This document shows, piece after piece, positions 20,265-31,349 of a stretch of 64,000 nt of DNA. How positions within the stretch are numbered: position 1 is the first letter of the stretch; each line of letters begins with the position of its first letter. This DNA is from Rallus limicola (taxonomy: Eukaryota; Chordata; Aves; Gruiformes; Rallidae). The DNA lies in the NCBI GenBank assembly GCA_022605955.1, contig JAKCOZ010000015.1, positions 8,127,287 to 8,191,286 on the forward strand, written 5' to 3'. A model generated the notes under the pieces. It was not told where the DNA came from, did not search any database, and saw only the letters and a program-made list of their open reading frames with translations. Position numbers and translations under genes: made by a program.

Positions 20265-21127
20265 CATCCAGATGACACCATGCTGAGTAGTGCAGTTGAC
20301 ACAAGAGAAGGAAAGGAAGCCATCCAGAGGGATCTTGACAGGCTGGAAAGGTGGGCCTGAGTGAACCTAGTGAGGTTCAATACTGCAGAAGGTTGAACTG
20401 GGGCTGGAGGAATCACAGATATATGTATACAGACTGGGAGAAGAGCTCCTGGAGAGCAGCCCTGTTGAGAAGGATCTAGATGTTCCGGTATATGAGCCAG
20501 CAGTGGCTCTTCCAGCTCGGAAGGCCAATGGTATCCTGGTCTCCATCAAAGAGGGGTGGCAGCAGGGACAGGGAGATGATTGTCCCTCTCTACTCTGCCC
20601 TCACTGGAGGCCCCAACTGGAGTCCTGTGTCCAGAGCAAGAAAGATGTAGAACTGTTGGACAGTGTTCAGAGGAGCCACGAAGATGATCAGAGGGCTGGA
20701 GCACCTCCCCTACCATGAGAGATTGAGGGAGCTGGGCTTGTTCAGCCTGAAGAAGAGAAAGCTGCGGGGGGACCTCATTGCAGCCTTCCAGTCCCTGAAG
20801 GGAGCATACAAACAGGAGGGGAATCAAGTTGTTAAAAGGGCAGACAATGGAAGGACAAGGGGGAATGGATTGAAGCTAAAGGAGGGAAGGTTTAGATTAG
20901 GTATTAGGGGGAAGCTTTTTCCAGAGAGAGAGTTGAGGTGCTGGAACAGGCTGCCCAGAGAGGTGGTGGATGCCCCATCCGTGGAGGTGTTCAAGGCCAG
21001 ATTGGATGGGGGTCTGGGTGACCTTGTCTAGATGTAAGCCTGGAGGTTGGTGGCCCTGCCTGTGGCAGGGGGTTTGGAACTGTATGATCCTTGGGGGTCC
21101 CTTCCAACCCATACCATTCTATGATCC
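20265..21127 (+). mobile_element. CR1 LINE fragment, 3' part, + orientation
   Basis: A degenerate reading of about 20268 onward matches the reverse-transcriptase ADD motif region (DDT, then [18 protein letters not shown]). A C-terminal RT stretch follows at 20663-21028, containing [38 protein letters not shown] sequence over residues 5-37. It ends in the CR1 3' end CTTCCAACCCATACCATTCTATGATCC. It is 5'-truncated near the catalytic motif and broken by frameshifts and stops. Confidence 0.9.
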
Positions 21128-22934
21128 TTGTCCTTTGAGGCTTATTACTGCCATAGGTAAGGTTTAAAGGCCACCATAAAGGTTGGTTGTGGTGTGTTGT
21201 TTTTTTTTTTAAATTCTGTGGTATGCCATGAAATTTCCATGTTAAAGAGCATGGAAGTGTTTCATATTCAGATTTTATGCAGTTAATTGTACAAGTCAGA
21301 GTACTGCTTGTTTCTTGGCTGGATGGTATTTCTCACTGGGTAAGTGGTAGTGCACACACTGCGTGTGTTTAACTGAACATAGTATGGCGAGCTCAGCAGT
21401 TACTTGAAATTAAAATTCTGTATTCACTAGTATCTGCTCTAGTAAAGTAGAAGTGCTCAAATATTTGCAGAAAGCAAATGCAAAGCAGCTGTAAATATGG
21501 TCGAATTTGCTTTTGAATTTTAATGAATATTTGCAGGTTTTTGGCTAAGCTGTGATGTGTGTGTGTACGAGTTGAAGGCTTGTAAATGCCAGTGCTTTAC
21601 ACTTGCTGGTGTGTAAATTGCAGCTAAGCCCACTGGATTTAACTTTTATATCCTTAGTTTAAAGGGAAAAATATGGACTAGCTTGAAAAAAACCCCAAAA
21701 ACAAAACCCTTCAAAAAACACATAGAACATCAGAAGCTTTAGATAAACACATAAATTAGTGGTCTGTAGCCTTCACTGGCTCGTGGGTAGAAAGTAAGTA
21801 GTGTGTAGCTTAACTCTTTCATTTCCAGCAAGCGATGCCCAGAGGCTGAAGAAGTGTGTTGGCCAGGATGAGCTCTGCAAGTCAAGATCTCTCCCCTCGG
21901 TCCCAAGGATCTCATTCTCTGCGCTGGGCTTAAGGAATTCACTGCAGTTCTCACAAAATGTCGTTTGTAGCCAAAGTTGGGTTCTTTCAGTGTGAAAACA
22001 GGCTCTGTGTGAGCAGGGCTCGGGGAAGAGTGTTGGGTTTCAAAGGGATGCAGTTTGTTATAATTTGGAAAGCTCACTAAGGTGAGCGCACTCGGGCGAT
22101 GTGCTCCAGGGACAGCGCGTGGCATCGGTCAGCCACCTCTCTGCTGTCTTAATACAGGTAACTTCCAGTTAGCTTTGCTGCTCTTTCCCCCAGCAGAACA
22201 GGAAATATCTGGCAAAGCTTTCATAGGTTTTTCTATGAAGATCTCTCACCAGCATTCCAAATTCCTAAAATGCATTAAAAGGTTGGCTGCCATAATTCCT
22301 GCTCTAGATTTCCAGAATTTTCTCTGTGCTCACAGTGCAAACATAGCCCAAGGGACATGGGAGGTGCAGACCTGCTGTGTGTGCATTCTATGAGATGTCT
22401 TGCTGTGCTTCTGCTGAGCTTTTTGGGTGTCCAGAAATGCTGATTGGCTGGCCAAAGAAGCTGTAGGTGACGTGTGAGACTGGCTGTAGTATTGGTAAGT
22501 GTGTTTGTGGCACTTGTGTGGTCAGAAAGTCGGACCAACTGTCTCCTCCTCAGACTCACAAATTCCGCTTCTCAAAAAGGGTGATGTTTTCTGTTTTCCA
22601 GGCCTCTGAATGCATAAAAGGCATTTGCTTGTTTCCTTGTTTTGTGCAGTTGTGCAAGCAGAGGTTTATGTATGCCTAGCTTTGAAACTTCTGGGCTTTC
22701 CTTCTACCCACTGATCTTTGTTCTCCCGGCAGAGCCCTTTCTCCTGTGGTGTATCATACAGTTTTTTGGGTTTTGAAATGATTCTTAACTCAGAAGGCTT
22801 TCATGAAGGCAGGGAAGAGATCCTTATGGCTTGTTGTGAGCCTCTAGTAACCTTCAGCCTGTAAAACTGTGTGCTTTACAAGGATGTGTGTAGGAATGGT
22901 GCTCAGAGACATGAGGGGGAGAGAGATCCTCTGT
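21128..22934. other. Intergenic, nothing recognised
   Basis: AT-leaning unique sequence between two CR1 fragments, with no coding or RNA signature seen. Confidence 0.45.
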
Positions 22935-23022
22935 ATTGTGTCCCTACCCTTGGCAGGGCCGGGGTTGGATCTAGATGATCTCTGAGGTCTCTTCCAACCC
23001 AAAGCATTCTATAATTCTATTG
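22935..23022 (+). mobile_element. CR1 LINE 3'-end fragment, + orientation
   Basis: The short piece reads CCCTTGGCAGGG...TTGGATCTAGATGATCTCTGAGGTCTCTTCCAACCC and ends CATTCTATAATTCTAT, the typical CR1 terminus. Confidence 0.85.
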
Positions 23023-23983
23023 TTCTGAACTCTCTAAAGCACTCCTAGTACATTTTTAGGGTGTATATATATGCCATGTTACGTCACAGACCAACATCCA
23101 CGTTTCCAAGTGTCACGATGTCAGATGGACATGACATGATGACCCTGTTGTATTGTGTCTCTTGTGTTGTAGTCCCTGTTTCATATGAATGGATTTATAA
23201 GAGCAGATGACATCCTGATGGAAATTTTTGTAACCATATCTGTTGAGTTTTGGAAAAATAAAAAAAGAATTGAGAAGAAAAGGTATTTCTTTGTAACTAA
23301 AGCTTTTGTTTCTGTACATTCCCTCACAGTGTCCTCTCTTGGATGAGACAGACTCCAGAGGAGATGTTATTCCTATATGAGTTTGGAATAGTCATAGTTG
23401 GGCTGGATAAGAAAATACTACTTTTATAACCAGAGAGACCATAATTGGTGGTACCCAAAACTGTGCTGTGGCACTTATCTGTGTTTTCTGCCCTACTAAA
23501 ATGAAAAACCCACCCTGTTTTCTTAGGCTTGGACGTATGCACTCTACAGGAATTCTTCTCTTTGATGTTACATTTACATATCTCACACTTCCCAGGTGGA
23601 TTTTTCCCTGATGTTTTTATAAATGTATTCATGGTAAATGTGTTCTCAACTGCATTTGAGGTAAAGCATTAATTTCCAGAGTCAAAAAGTTACTGAGTTA
23701 GAGTTACTGTACCTGGAGATGCAACTTCTCTTCCCAAGAAAGCGTTGTAGGTTTAGATCCTTCTATCCACTTAATTAATGAATTAAAATGAGGGTGAGAA
23801 GTAATGATGGGTTGAATGGCATGAATAAAGGTTTCACCCCATTCATTCCTAAGCAGAAGTCATTTTCCCTACAAGCCCCAAGTTCTTGATCTGGCAGGAT
23901 ATTTGTTATATTCGGATCCCTCTTGTTTCTGTTGCACTGTGCCCTTCAGAGTTGACATGGGGTGATGAAGAACCACCTGAACA
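23023..23983. other. Intergenic, nothing recognised
   Basis: AT-rich sequence without recognised features. Confidence 0.45.
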
Positions 23984-26150
23984 ATTAGAATCACAGAATC
24001 ACAGAATCATCAAGGTTGGAAAAGACCTAAAAGATCATCCAGTCCAACCATTCACCTATTGCTACCAGCTCCCACTAAACCATGTCCCTCAATACAACAT
24101 CCAGTCTCTCCTTGAACACCCCCAGGGTTGGTGACTCCACCACCTCCCTGGGCAGTGCATTCCAGTGCCTGACTACCCTTTCTGAGAAGTAGTGCTTCCT
24201 AATGTCCAGCCTGAATCTCCCCTGGCGCAGCTTGACACCATTCCCTCTAGTTCTATCACTGTCTATACGGGAGAAGAGGCCGACCCCCAGCTCACCACAA
24301 CCTCCCTTCAGGAAGTTATAGAGAGCTATAAGGTCTCCCCTGAGCCTCCTCTTCTCCATGCTAAACAATCCCAGCTCCCTCAGCCGCTCCTCGTAAGGCC
24401 TGTGTTCCAGACCCCTCACCAGCTTAGTAGCCCTCCTCTGAATGCGTTCCAGGGCCTCAATGTCTTTCCTGTAGTGAGGGGCCCAAAACTGAACACAGTA
24501 CTCGAGATGCGGCCTCACAAGTGCTGAGTACAGGGGGACAATTACCTCCCTGTTCCTACTAGTAACACTGTTTTTGATGCAAGCCAGGACGCCGTTGGCC
24601 TTCTTGGCCACCTGCGCACACTGTCGGCTCATGTTCAGCCGTGCATCAATCAGTACCCCCAGGTCCCTTTCCTCCACACAGTCTTCCAGCCACTCCGCCC
24701 CAAGCCTATAGCGCTGCCTGGGGTTGTTGTGGCCAAAGTGCAGGACTCGGCACTTGCTCTTGTTGAACCTCATGCCATTTACTTCAGCCCAGCTCTCCAG
24801 CCTGTCCAGATCCCTCTGTAGGGCCTCGCTACCCCCAGGCAGATCCACACTCCCAGCCAATTTAGTGTCATCTGCAAACTTACTGAGGGTGCACTCAATG
24901 CCCTCATCTAGGTCATCAATAAAGATATTGAAGAGGACAGGCCCCAGCACCGAGCCCTGGGGAACACCACTCGTGACCGGTCGCCAGCTGGATTTAACTC
25001 CATTTACTACCACTCTCTGAGCCCGGCCCTCCAGCCAGCTCCTTACCCAACCAAGGGTGTACCCATCCAAGCCACGGGCTGCCAGCTTCTGCAGGAGAAT
25101 ACCGTGGGAGACAGTGTCAAAGGCTTTGCTGAAGTCTAGGTAGACCACATCAACAGCCTTTCCCTCATCCAGCAGATGGGTCACTAGGTCATAGAAGGAG
25201 ATCAGGTTGGTCATACAGGACCTGCCCTTCATGAACCCATGCTGGCTAGGCCTGATCCCCCGGCCATCCCGCACATGCCGCATGATCTCCCTCAAGACTA
25301 TCTGTTCCATAACCTTCCCTGGAACCGAGGTCAGGCTAACAGGCCTGTAGTTCCCCAGATCCTCCTTACAACCTTTCTTGTAAATGGGAGTCACATTGGC
25401 GAGCCTCCAGTCTTCCGGGACCTCACCAGTCAACAAGGAGAGTTGATAGATAATGGAAAGCGGCTCGGCTACCACCTCTGCCAGTTCCCTCAGCACTCTC
25501 GGGTGGATCTCATCTGGCCCCATGGACTTGTGGCAGTCTAGTTTGAGTAGGAAGTCTCTGACCGTCTCTTCCAGAATCACAGGGGAGTTAGCATGCTCCC
25601 CAGCCGAGACTACCAGGTCAGAGAGAGGAGTACCCTGAGGATAACTGGTCTGACCTTTAAAGACAGACGTGAAGAAGGCATTCAGAACCTCTGCCTTATC
25701 CTTATCCTCAGTGATCACATTCCCAGCCTCATCCAGTAACGAGTGGATATTCTCCTTTGTCCTCCTCTTACTGTTAATGTACTTATAAAAGAGTTTGTTA
25801 TTCCTTTTCACCCCAGCGGCCAGGTTAAGTTCAAGCTGGGCTTTTGCCTTTCTGATTTCACCTCTACATATCCTGGCAACTTCTTTGAATTCATTCTCAG
25901 TTGCCCGTCCCTCCTTCCACAGGCGGTAGATTCTCTTTTTCTCCCGGAGCTTCAAGAATAACTCCCTATTCATCCACGCCGGTCTTCTTCCCCGCCGGCT
26001 CATTTTGCGGCTCAGGGGGACCGCCTGCTCCTGCGCCCTTAAGACTTCCTTCTTGAAGAGCAACCAGCTCTCTTGTACCCCTTTGTTCGCTAAGACTGAA
26101 TGCCAAGGGACTCCCCCTACCAGTCTCTTGAACAAATCAAAGTCCGCACA
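23984..26150 (-). mobile_element. Long CR1 LINE copy with open reverse-transcriptase frame, minus orientation, 5'-truncated
   Basis: The element reads right to left. The 5' junction is near 26148, where similarity to CR1 ([12 protein letters not shown]) stops. An uninterrupted ORF2 remainder (26135-24075) and a short 3' UTR of about 90 bp follow. It ends in tandem ATTCTGTG units (GATTCTGTGATTCTGTGATTCTAAT on the minus strand, at 23984-24008 of the + strand). The upstream endonuclease domain and ORF1 are absent, as in most CR1 insertions. The single open frame of nearly 700 codons indicates a relatively young insertion. No target-site duplication is evident, which is usual for CR1. Confidence 0.95.
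24075..26135 (-). CDS. CR1 ORF2 remainder: reverse transcriptase domain and C-terminus (partial)
   Basis: The frame codes for the LINE reverse transcriptase, which copies element RNA into DNA at a nicked target. Visible motifs, counted from the frame's first codon at 26135: a basic linker (residues about 44-100), NYRPVSLTS near 262-270, [13 protein letters not shown] at 332-344 with the first catalytic Asp at 334, [11 protein letters not shown] at 389-399, FADDTKL at 420-426 with the catalytic Asp pair at 422-423, and a C-terminal CR1 region ([19 protein letters not shown], about 580-600) ending RDMV at the natural stop. The first codon here is TTG, not ATG. The frame remains open upstream into flanking DNA and is a 5' truncation, so no natural start is present. 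The apurinic endonuclease domain is missing. Autonomous activity is therefore not expected, although the RT core looks intact. Confidence 0.92.
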   Translation of the reverse strand: MFKRLVGGVPWHSVLANKGVQESWLLFKKEVLRAQEQAVPLSRKMSRRGRRPAWMNRELFLKLREKKRIYRLWKEGRATENEFKEVARICRGEIRKAKAQLELNLAAGVKRNNKLFYKYINSKRRTKENIHSLLDEAGNVITEDKDKAEVLNAFFTSVFKGQTSYPQGTPLSDLVVSAGEHANSPVILEETVRDFLLKLDCHKSMGPDEIHPRVLRELAEVVAEPLSIIYQLSLLTGEVPEDWRLANVTPIYKKGCKEDLGNYRPVSLTSVPGKVMEQIVLREIMRHVRDGRGIRPSQHGFMKGRSCMTNLISFYDLVTHLLDEGKAVDVVYLDFSKAFDTVSHGILLQKLAARGLDGYTLGWVRSWLEGRAQRVVVNGVKSSWRPVTSGVPQGSVLGPVLFNIFIDDLDEGIECTLSKFADDTKLAGSVDLPGGSEALQRDLDRLESWAEVNGMRFNKSKCRVLHFGHNNPRQRYRLGAEWLEDCVEERDLGVLIDARLNMSRQCAQVAKKANGVLACIKNSVTSRNREVIVPLYSALVRPHLEYCVQFWAPHYRKDIEALERIQRRATKLVRGLEHRPYEERLRELGLFSMEKRRLRGDLIALYNFLKGGCGELGVGLFSRIDSDRTRGNGVKLRQGRFRLDIRKHYFSERVVRHWNALPREVVESPTLGVFKERLDVVLRDMV

Positions 26151-29100
26151 AAGAAGATGTGCTGTGAGAGAACTCCAGAGAATTTATCTTCTCCCTCCTT
26201 CATTTCAATCCTTAATTACCTCAGTGTGCACTGAAGTGACTGAGTTTTGGTGTCCCTGCCCTCACTACATCTCTGTCAAGAACAGTATTTACCCCCAGAG
26301 ACAGGTGATGATGAGAACGCTGAATTTCCTAAGATTGTGAGGGTTGCACCACTGGTTCAGCCTTAACCACGACCTATATTTGATAGTGGTCGGCAGTAAG
26401 CCTAGAGAAATGTATAAAAAGAGGTAAGCAAAGAGTGATGCTCCTCTCTTGCAGTTGCACTTGATGGTGATTTGTTGCTCAAGGTTTTCCTGAGGCAGGA
26501 GTGGGTATGTGTATTAGCCTCTAGTAGGCATTTCCTAAATGCATTTGCCATTTTCAGCCAAGTTGTCCATCATACACACCAGGCTGCCTGGCAAAAAGTT
26601 TCATAATCCATGCAATAGGGGAAGAAGTACTTCCTGTTTGCTTTTTTAACTCGATGCCTGGTAATTTCATTTGCTGTACTTAAACAGTACGTTTCTGTAA
26701 AGACAACGGCCTCTCTTCTTTCCCCAAGCAAGTCTTTGATGTGTGGAGCTCTTTCACCATTTCCCTCAGCCACCTTCTGCCTTCTCTGCATCTCAGCCAT
26801 ACCCATGGAGCTATACCAAGGTTCATCATGCTTTTTGGTCTAAGATACCCTGGGTTTAATCTCTAACTGAAGAGCTTCAGTGACTATGTAGGCAAGTTTG
26901 TTGCTTTTTGGAGCAAGAATTGTTAGCATGGGCTGTTCTGGCTGGTGTTCCTCCATATATTTTTATCATAGCTTTTTCAGAGTTCTGGCTGTAAATCCAT
27001 GCCTGTCCCGGGTATCTTAAATCCCCTGTATCAGGTATTTTGGAGTGAAACCCAGTCCTTGTGCTAGGCTAATCCCAGCTCATGTAATCAGGTTGCCCTC
27101 TAATGGTTAGCTTTAATTCAGAGCGCTCTCAGGCTTGCTGATGGCTGGAGGAATTTTTACTTTAATTCCTGTGGAAGAGACCTGAGTGTTTTACTCTGCC
27201 AGACTATGGTTCATGTGCTGGCTGGGCGATGGATCTGTGCTTCACAAGAAAGGGTTGGAAGACTCTTTGGAGGCTGTGGTTGTAACCCTGTCCACTTAGA
27301 AAGCTGGTTTTGATTTCTTTTAATTAACCATTTAAAGACCAGGAATTCATTGACATCAAGGTTAGTTATTAAAAAATTTGAATAAAAAGATTGGGGTGCA
27401 AATGGCTAGAATGAGAACTTTTTCCTATGTGTCTGGTGTTCCTTTCTGTCCCTGTAGATTCCCAATGAGTTCAGAGATGTTCCCTAAAGTCAAATGGCAT
27501 ACAAGAACCCCTATAGAAACCCAAGAAACAACCCACAAAAGGGAGAAGAGAGTTACTTGCATAGGCAGATATGAAAAACTCCATCCAAACAATGGACAAT
27601 TTTTTGTTTATTCTAAACCTAGGTAATATGATGCATTAAGAGTGGTGAGGAAGATCAAAGATTTTAGCAAAGTAGAGTATTTGTCTTGACTGCTCAGGCC
27701 AGCAATGTTTTGAGTGGCAGTGGAGTTCTGGGAACTGTAGTATCCTGTGCTCTCTGAGAACATATTCTGATGGCATTCAGGCTATGTGCTCAGCTTGATT
27801 TTTCTCAGAAGGTGTAGCAGAGGATCAGTTCCAGTTGACACTGGTACTTAATATAATATGATGATTTGGATAGAGAGGTGACTTTGTGGCTTGTGCCAGG
27901 AATGCATCTGCAGGTAATACAGCTGAATATTTGGAAATAGCTAAAAAAAAAGTCTACCTACATAAAAGAAAATCAGAAAGATCTCTAATAGCAGCAAAAC
28001 CTTAACCCATTTCTTTTAAGCTTACAAAGTGAAGATGTAGTCTTCTGTCATGTGTTAATGAATCCCAAATATTTTTTGGTAAGAAAAACCACCTTTAAAG
28101 ACCAGTGACATGGAGTTGTTCATCAGGTAGCATACCAGCATCCTTGAAGTTAATTCCACTTTTGTTGTGAGTTTAGTGAGGCTAAAATTTTACTTACCAG
28201 ATCTTAACATGAAAATCTTAGCCCTTATCCAAAATAAATGTAGTTTCTTTTCAAAGTATGAAGACAAATAAAATTCTTGGAACAAGAACTGAAGAAATAG
28301 TATATAAGGACAGTTTTACTTTTCCTTGTACATTATGCATGTTTTTCCTCTGTTTCCCTACTCTCTCCAGGTACACTGAGGTACACAGACATAAAATAGT
28401 TTTCTTGCAGCAGCAGGGATAATATAACAGCATCAACAGAGTACAAAAGCTCATTTAATTCCTAAGTTCCTTTTAACTTTTATTAGAAGTTTAAACCAAA
28501 GTTGCCCTGGCAATCTGAGAGGCAAATTAGAGATGTTCTGTTTAGCAATATGTGGATATTTATTTATACTCGGTAAGAACGTGTTTCTGCCTGTTCACCT
28601 GTGGTTCAAGCCTTCTTCAGAGTTACACCTACAGATCTCTGTGTGTTTATACATTACCTGAGATGCCTTATTCTCCCGGTAACACTTCGCTTGACAGACA
28701 TGAAGCTGCTTGGAGACTATTTCTGTAGCAGGTGAGGCATTGAGCCTGTTCAAACAAGCGTACCTCCTGTCCTTGGTAAGCCACACTACCTCAGCAGATA
28801 CTTGGATAAGAGGAAGCTAGCTTCCTTTGTGCTAGAAAGAGGAAAGACATCTGGCTTGCTATTGCTCTTTGCATGTCTTGTTTAATGCCTAATACAGGAG
28901 CAGCCAAAAATCAAAGTTTACTTGATTAATGTGGTTATTAAACAGTTCCTGTGTTGCACCTGAAGGTTTCAGTCTGGGGTGATCTCTGGGTGGATGTATG
29001 GCTTATGCAGTCACTGAAGCAGACACCATGTATCCTCAAACTGTGAGACTTTTTGATGGTACAAACTGACCTGGATGTAGAAGTGTATGATGGGGCCAAG

Positions 29101-29220
29101 CAATGTCACCACAGAGGGTGGCAAAAGTGTGGGCTCATTCTGAAATCCATTTGCAATATATACATGAGGACCTCAGAAGGTTTGCACCCGCATGTGCAAC
29201 ACACCCCACACCCCCATGTG
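26151..29220. other. Intergenic, nothing recognised
   Basis: AT-leaning sequence with no recognised exon, repeat tail or RNA gene over about 3 kb. Confidence 0.45.
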
Positions 29221-29223
29221 TGT

Positions 29224-29553
29224 GGGATCTTATTGATGCTTATAAATTCTTGAGGGGTGGGGAGGATGGGGTCAGTCTTGTTTCAGTGGTGCCCAGGGAC
29301 AGGATAAGAGGCCATGGGCACAAACTGCACTATAGGAAGTTCCACCTAAACATGAGGAGGAACTTCTTTCCTGGGAGGGTGGCAGAACCCTGGGACAGGC
29401 TGCCCGGAGAGGCTGTGGAGTCTCCATCTCTGGAGACATTCAAAGCCCACCTGGATGCTGTCCTGTGCAGCCTGCTCGAGGTGACCCTGCTCTGGCAGGA
29501 GGTTGGACTGGATGATCTCCAAAGGTACCTTCCAACCCAAATAATTCTGTGAG
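29224..29553 (+). mobile_element. CR1 LINE 3' fragment, + orientation (second subfamily)
   Basis: In frame it reads DLIDAYKFLRGG, then a region with FHLNMRRNFFPGRVAEPWDRL and ESPSLETFKAHLD, then WQEVGLDDLQRYLPT. It ends CCTTCCAACCCAAATAATTCTGTGAGTTCTA. It is closely related to the copy at 59575-60070 and distinct from the copies at 20265 and 23984. Confidence 0.88.
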
Positions 29554-31217
29554 TTCTACTTTTTGTGATCCTATTTATTGGAGCACAGACTCACCTCAAA
29601 CCTTGCAGAGGTTTTGTACTGGCTGGATTTGGGATGTTGACCAACAAGGTTGAGACTGCTAAGCAGTGAAGTGATGGTAGCAGCTGGATTTAGGAGCCAT
29701 GGTTTTGTACTGAGATCATGTTTGCATCCTGTAGCTAAAATTTTCAGTGGTACAGGAGGTGCAAAGGCTGCAGCATTTATTGGAAATATTTATGATCTGG
29801 AGTAATGTTTGCAAGTGTCTGGACTTATCTAGGGAAATAATGCAGTTGCCTGAAGCTTGTAAACTCAACTAGAACCATTGATACCAATGTTGCTTGGAGG
29901 TTAGAAGCAGCAGAAGGGAGAAGTGAAGATGGCAGTGCTCTGCCTGGTTTTTATTTAATGGCCTAATCTGCTGTAAACATCATAATCAGATTGAATTTTT
30001 GCAGTGCAGGGATGCTCCAAAGTGGTGCTGGATAGTAGTGTATTAGAAAAGAAGGGAAAAGAACAGAAAAGGGAAAAAAAGAGAGGAGGGTGGAAAAAGT
30101 CTCCCCAGGAGTTTAAAGTGGGATTCTGGTTTGTGTTGGATCCCTGTCCTGTAAGCTTAGAGTACTTCCATCCACCTGAAGGATCAAACATGTCCTCAAG
30201 CCCTTAAATAGATGACTCGGAAATACTTGAAATGTGTTTCATTTTATGGTAAGTTTAATGTTTCTAATCTCAGTGCAATTTACAATTACAATAAATATCA
30301 CAAAAAATTAATGTGGCCACTTCAAATACAAAGGAACGACAAAGTGTAATCTGAGAGAATTTTATCAACATGCAATTTCCTTAACAAAAACATCAATGTA
30401 TCATTTCAGCATGCTGAGAAATATTTATCTTTTGGGACAGCAAAATCATTTGCAGAACGTTTTAACTGCTAAATAAATATTTTACTGGCAACTTCTGAGG
30501 CATCATAAATGCAGTCAATATAAACAAAGCAATGTGGAAACCAGCTCCAGCCCCAGTTCAAATGACGGTTGGCTTTTTCATGGCAACACAGGACTCTGGG
30601 ATGCATTTGGCCGAGCCTGGGCTTTGGAAAGATCTGGTTTCTTCCTGCTATTATAAGCAGGTTTGCTTAGTTTATTTGGAAGTTCTGGCAGTGGAAGCAA
30701 CAGCGAGCTTTTAGTACTAGTGATGTAACTAGTTAGCATTTAACTGAAACCTGTCTTTTAATAGTTGTTAATTTTTTTCCAGTTGAATCCAGTACTTGTG
30801 AAAAATCTGGGGTTTGCCATCTTGGAGGCAGAGGTTGGCTGCTTGGCTGCAGAACAAGAGCATCAAGGCCATGGTGCTTGAACTTCCTTGTGGGCCTTGG
30901 CCAACATGTTTCGCCTCTGACCTTGTTGTTCTGATGTCCATGTTACCCTTACTGTCTTCTCTGACCACCCAACTGAAATGGTATGTTTAAGGATGCCTTC
31001 AGAGAGTTGCGTCTGCTCACTGGAAATAGAGCAGAGATTTGTTCCACAGGGCAGTTGAACTAGTTATTCCATACTAAGTCTGTTGCTGCTGTCCTTATTC
31101 CTAAGGATAATGCCATGTCTGGGACTTACCTTTTTTTTTATATTATTATTACTTAGCACTTGCTATCTTTAAAGCCATATTTTTACCAAAACTGGATGAT
31201 AATTTAAGGTTATGATA
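29554..31217. other. Intergenic, nothing recognised
   Basis: No recognised feature. An A/G-rich stretch lies at about 30042-30100. Confidence 0.45.
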
Positions 31218-31349
31218 AGTGTTCAAGGCCAGGTTGGATGGGTCCTTGGGCAACCTGGGCTATTGGGGGTGTCCCTGACCATGGCAGAGGGTGGCACTGG
31301 GTGGTCTGTGAGGTTCCTTCCTACGTGAACTAGTTTGGGATTCAATGAT
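31218..31349 (+). mobile_element. CR1 LINE 3'-end fragment, + orientation, diverged
   Basis: GTTCAAGGCCAGGTTGGATG, GGCAACCTGGGCTATTGG and GGGTGGCACTGGGTGGTCTGTGAGGTTCCTTCC match the CR1 3' terminal region with substitutions. The tail has degraded. Confidence 0.82.

Noticed and set aside
24192..25961. Several plus-strand ORFs across the CR1 copy
   Set aside because: They are reverse-frame shadows of the minus-strand reverse-transcriptase frame.
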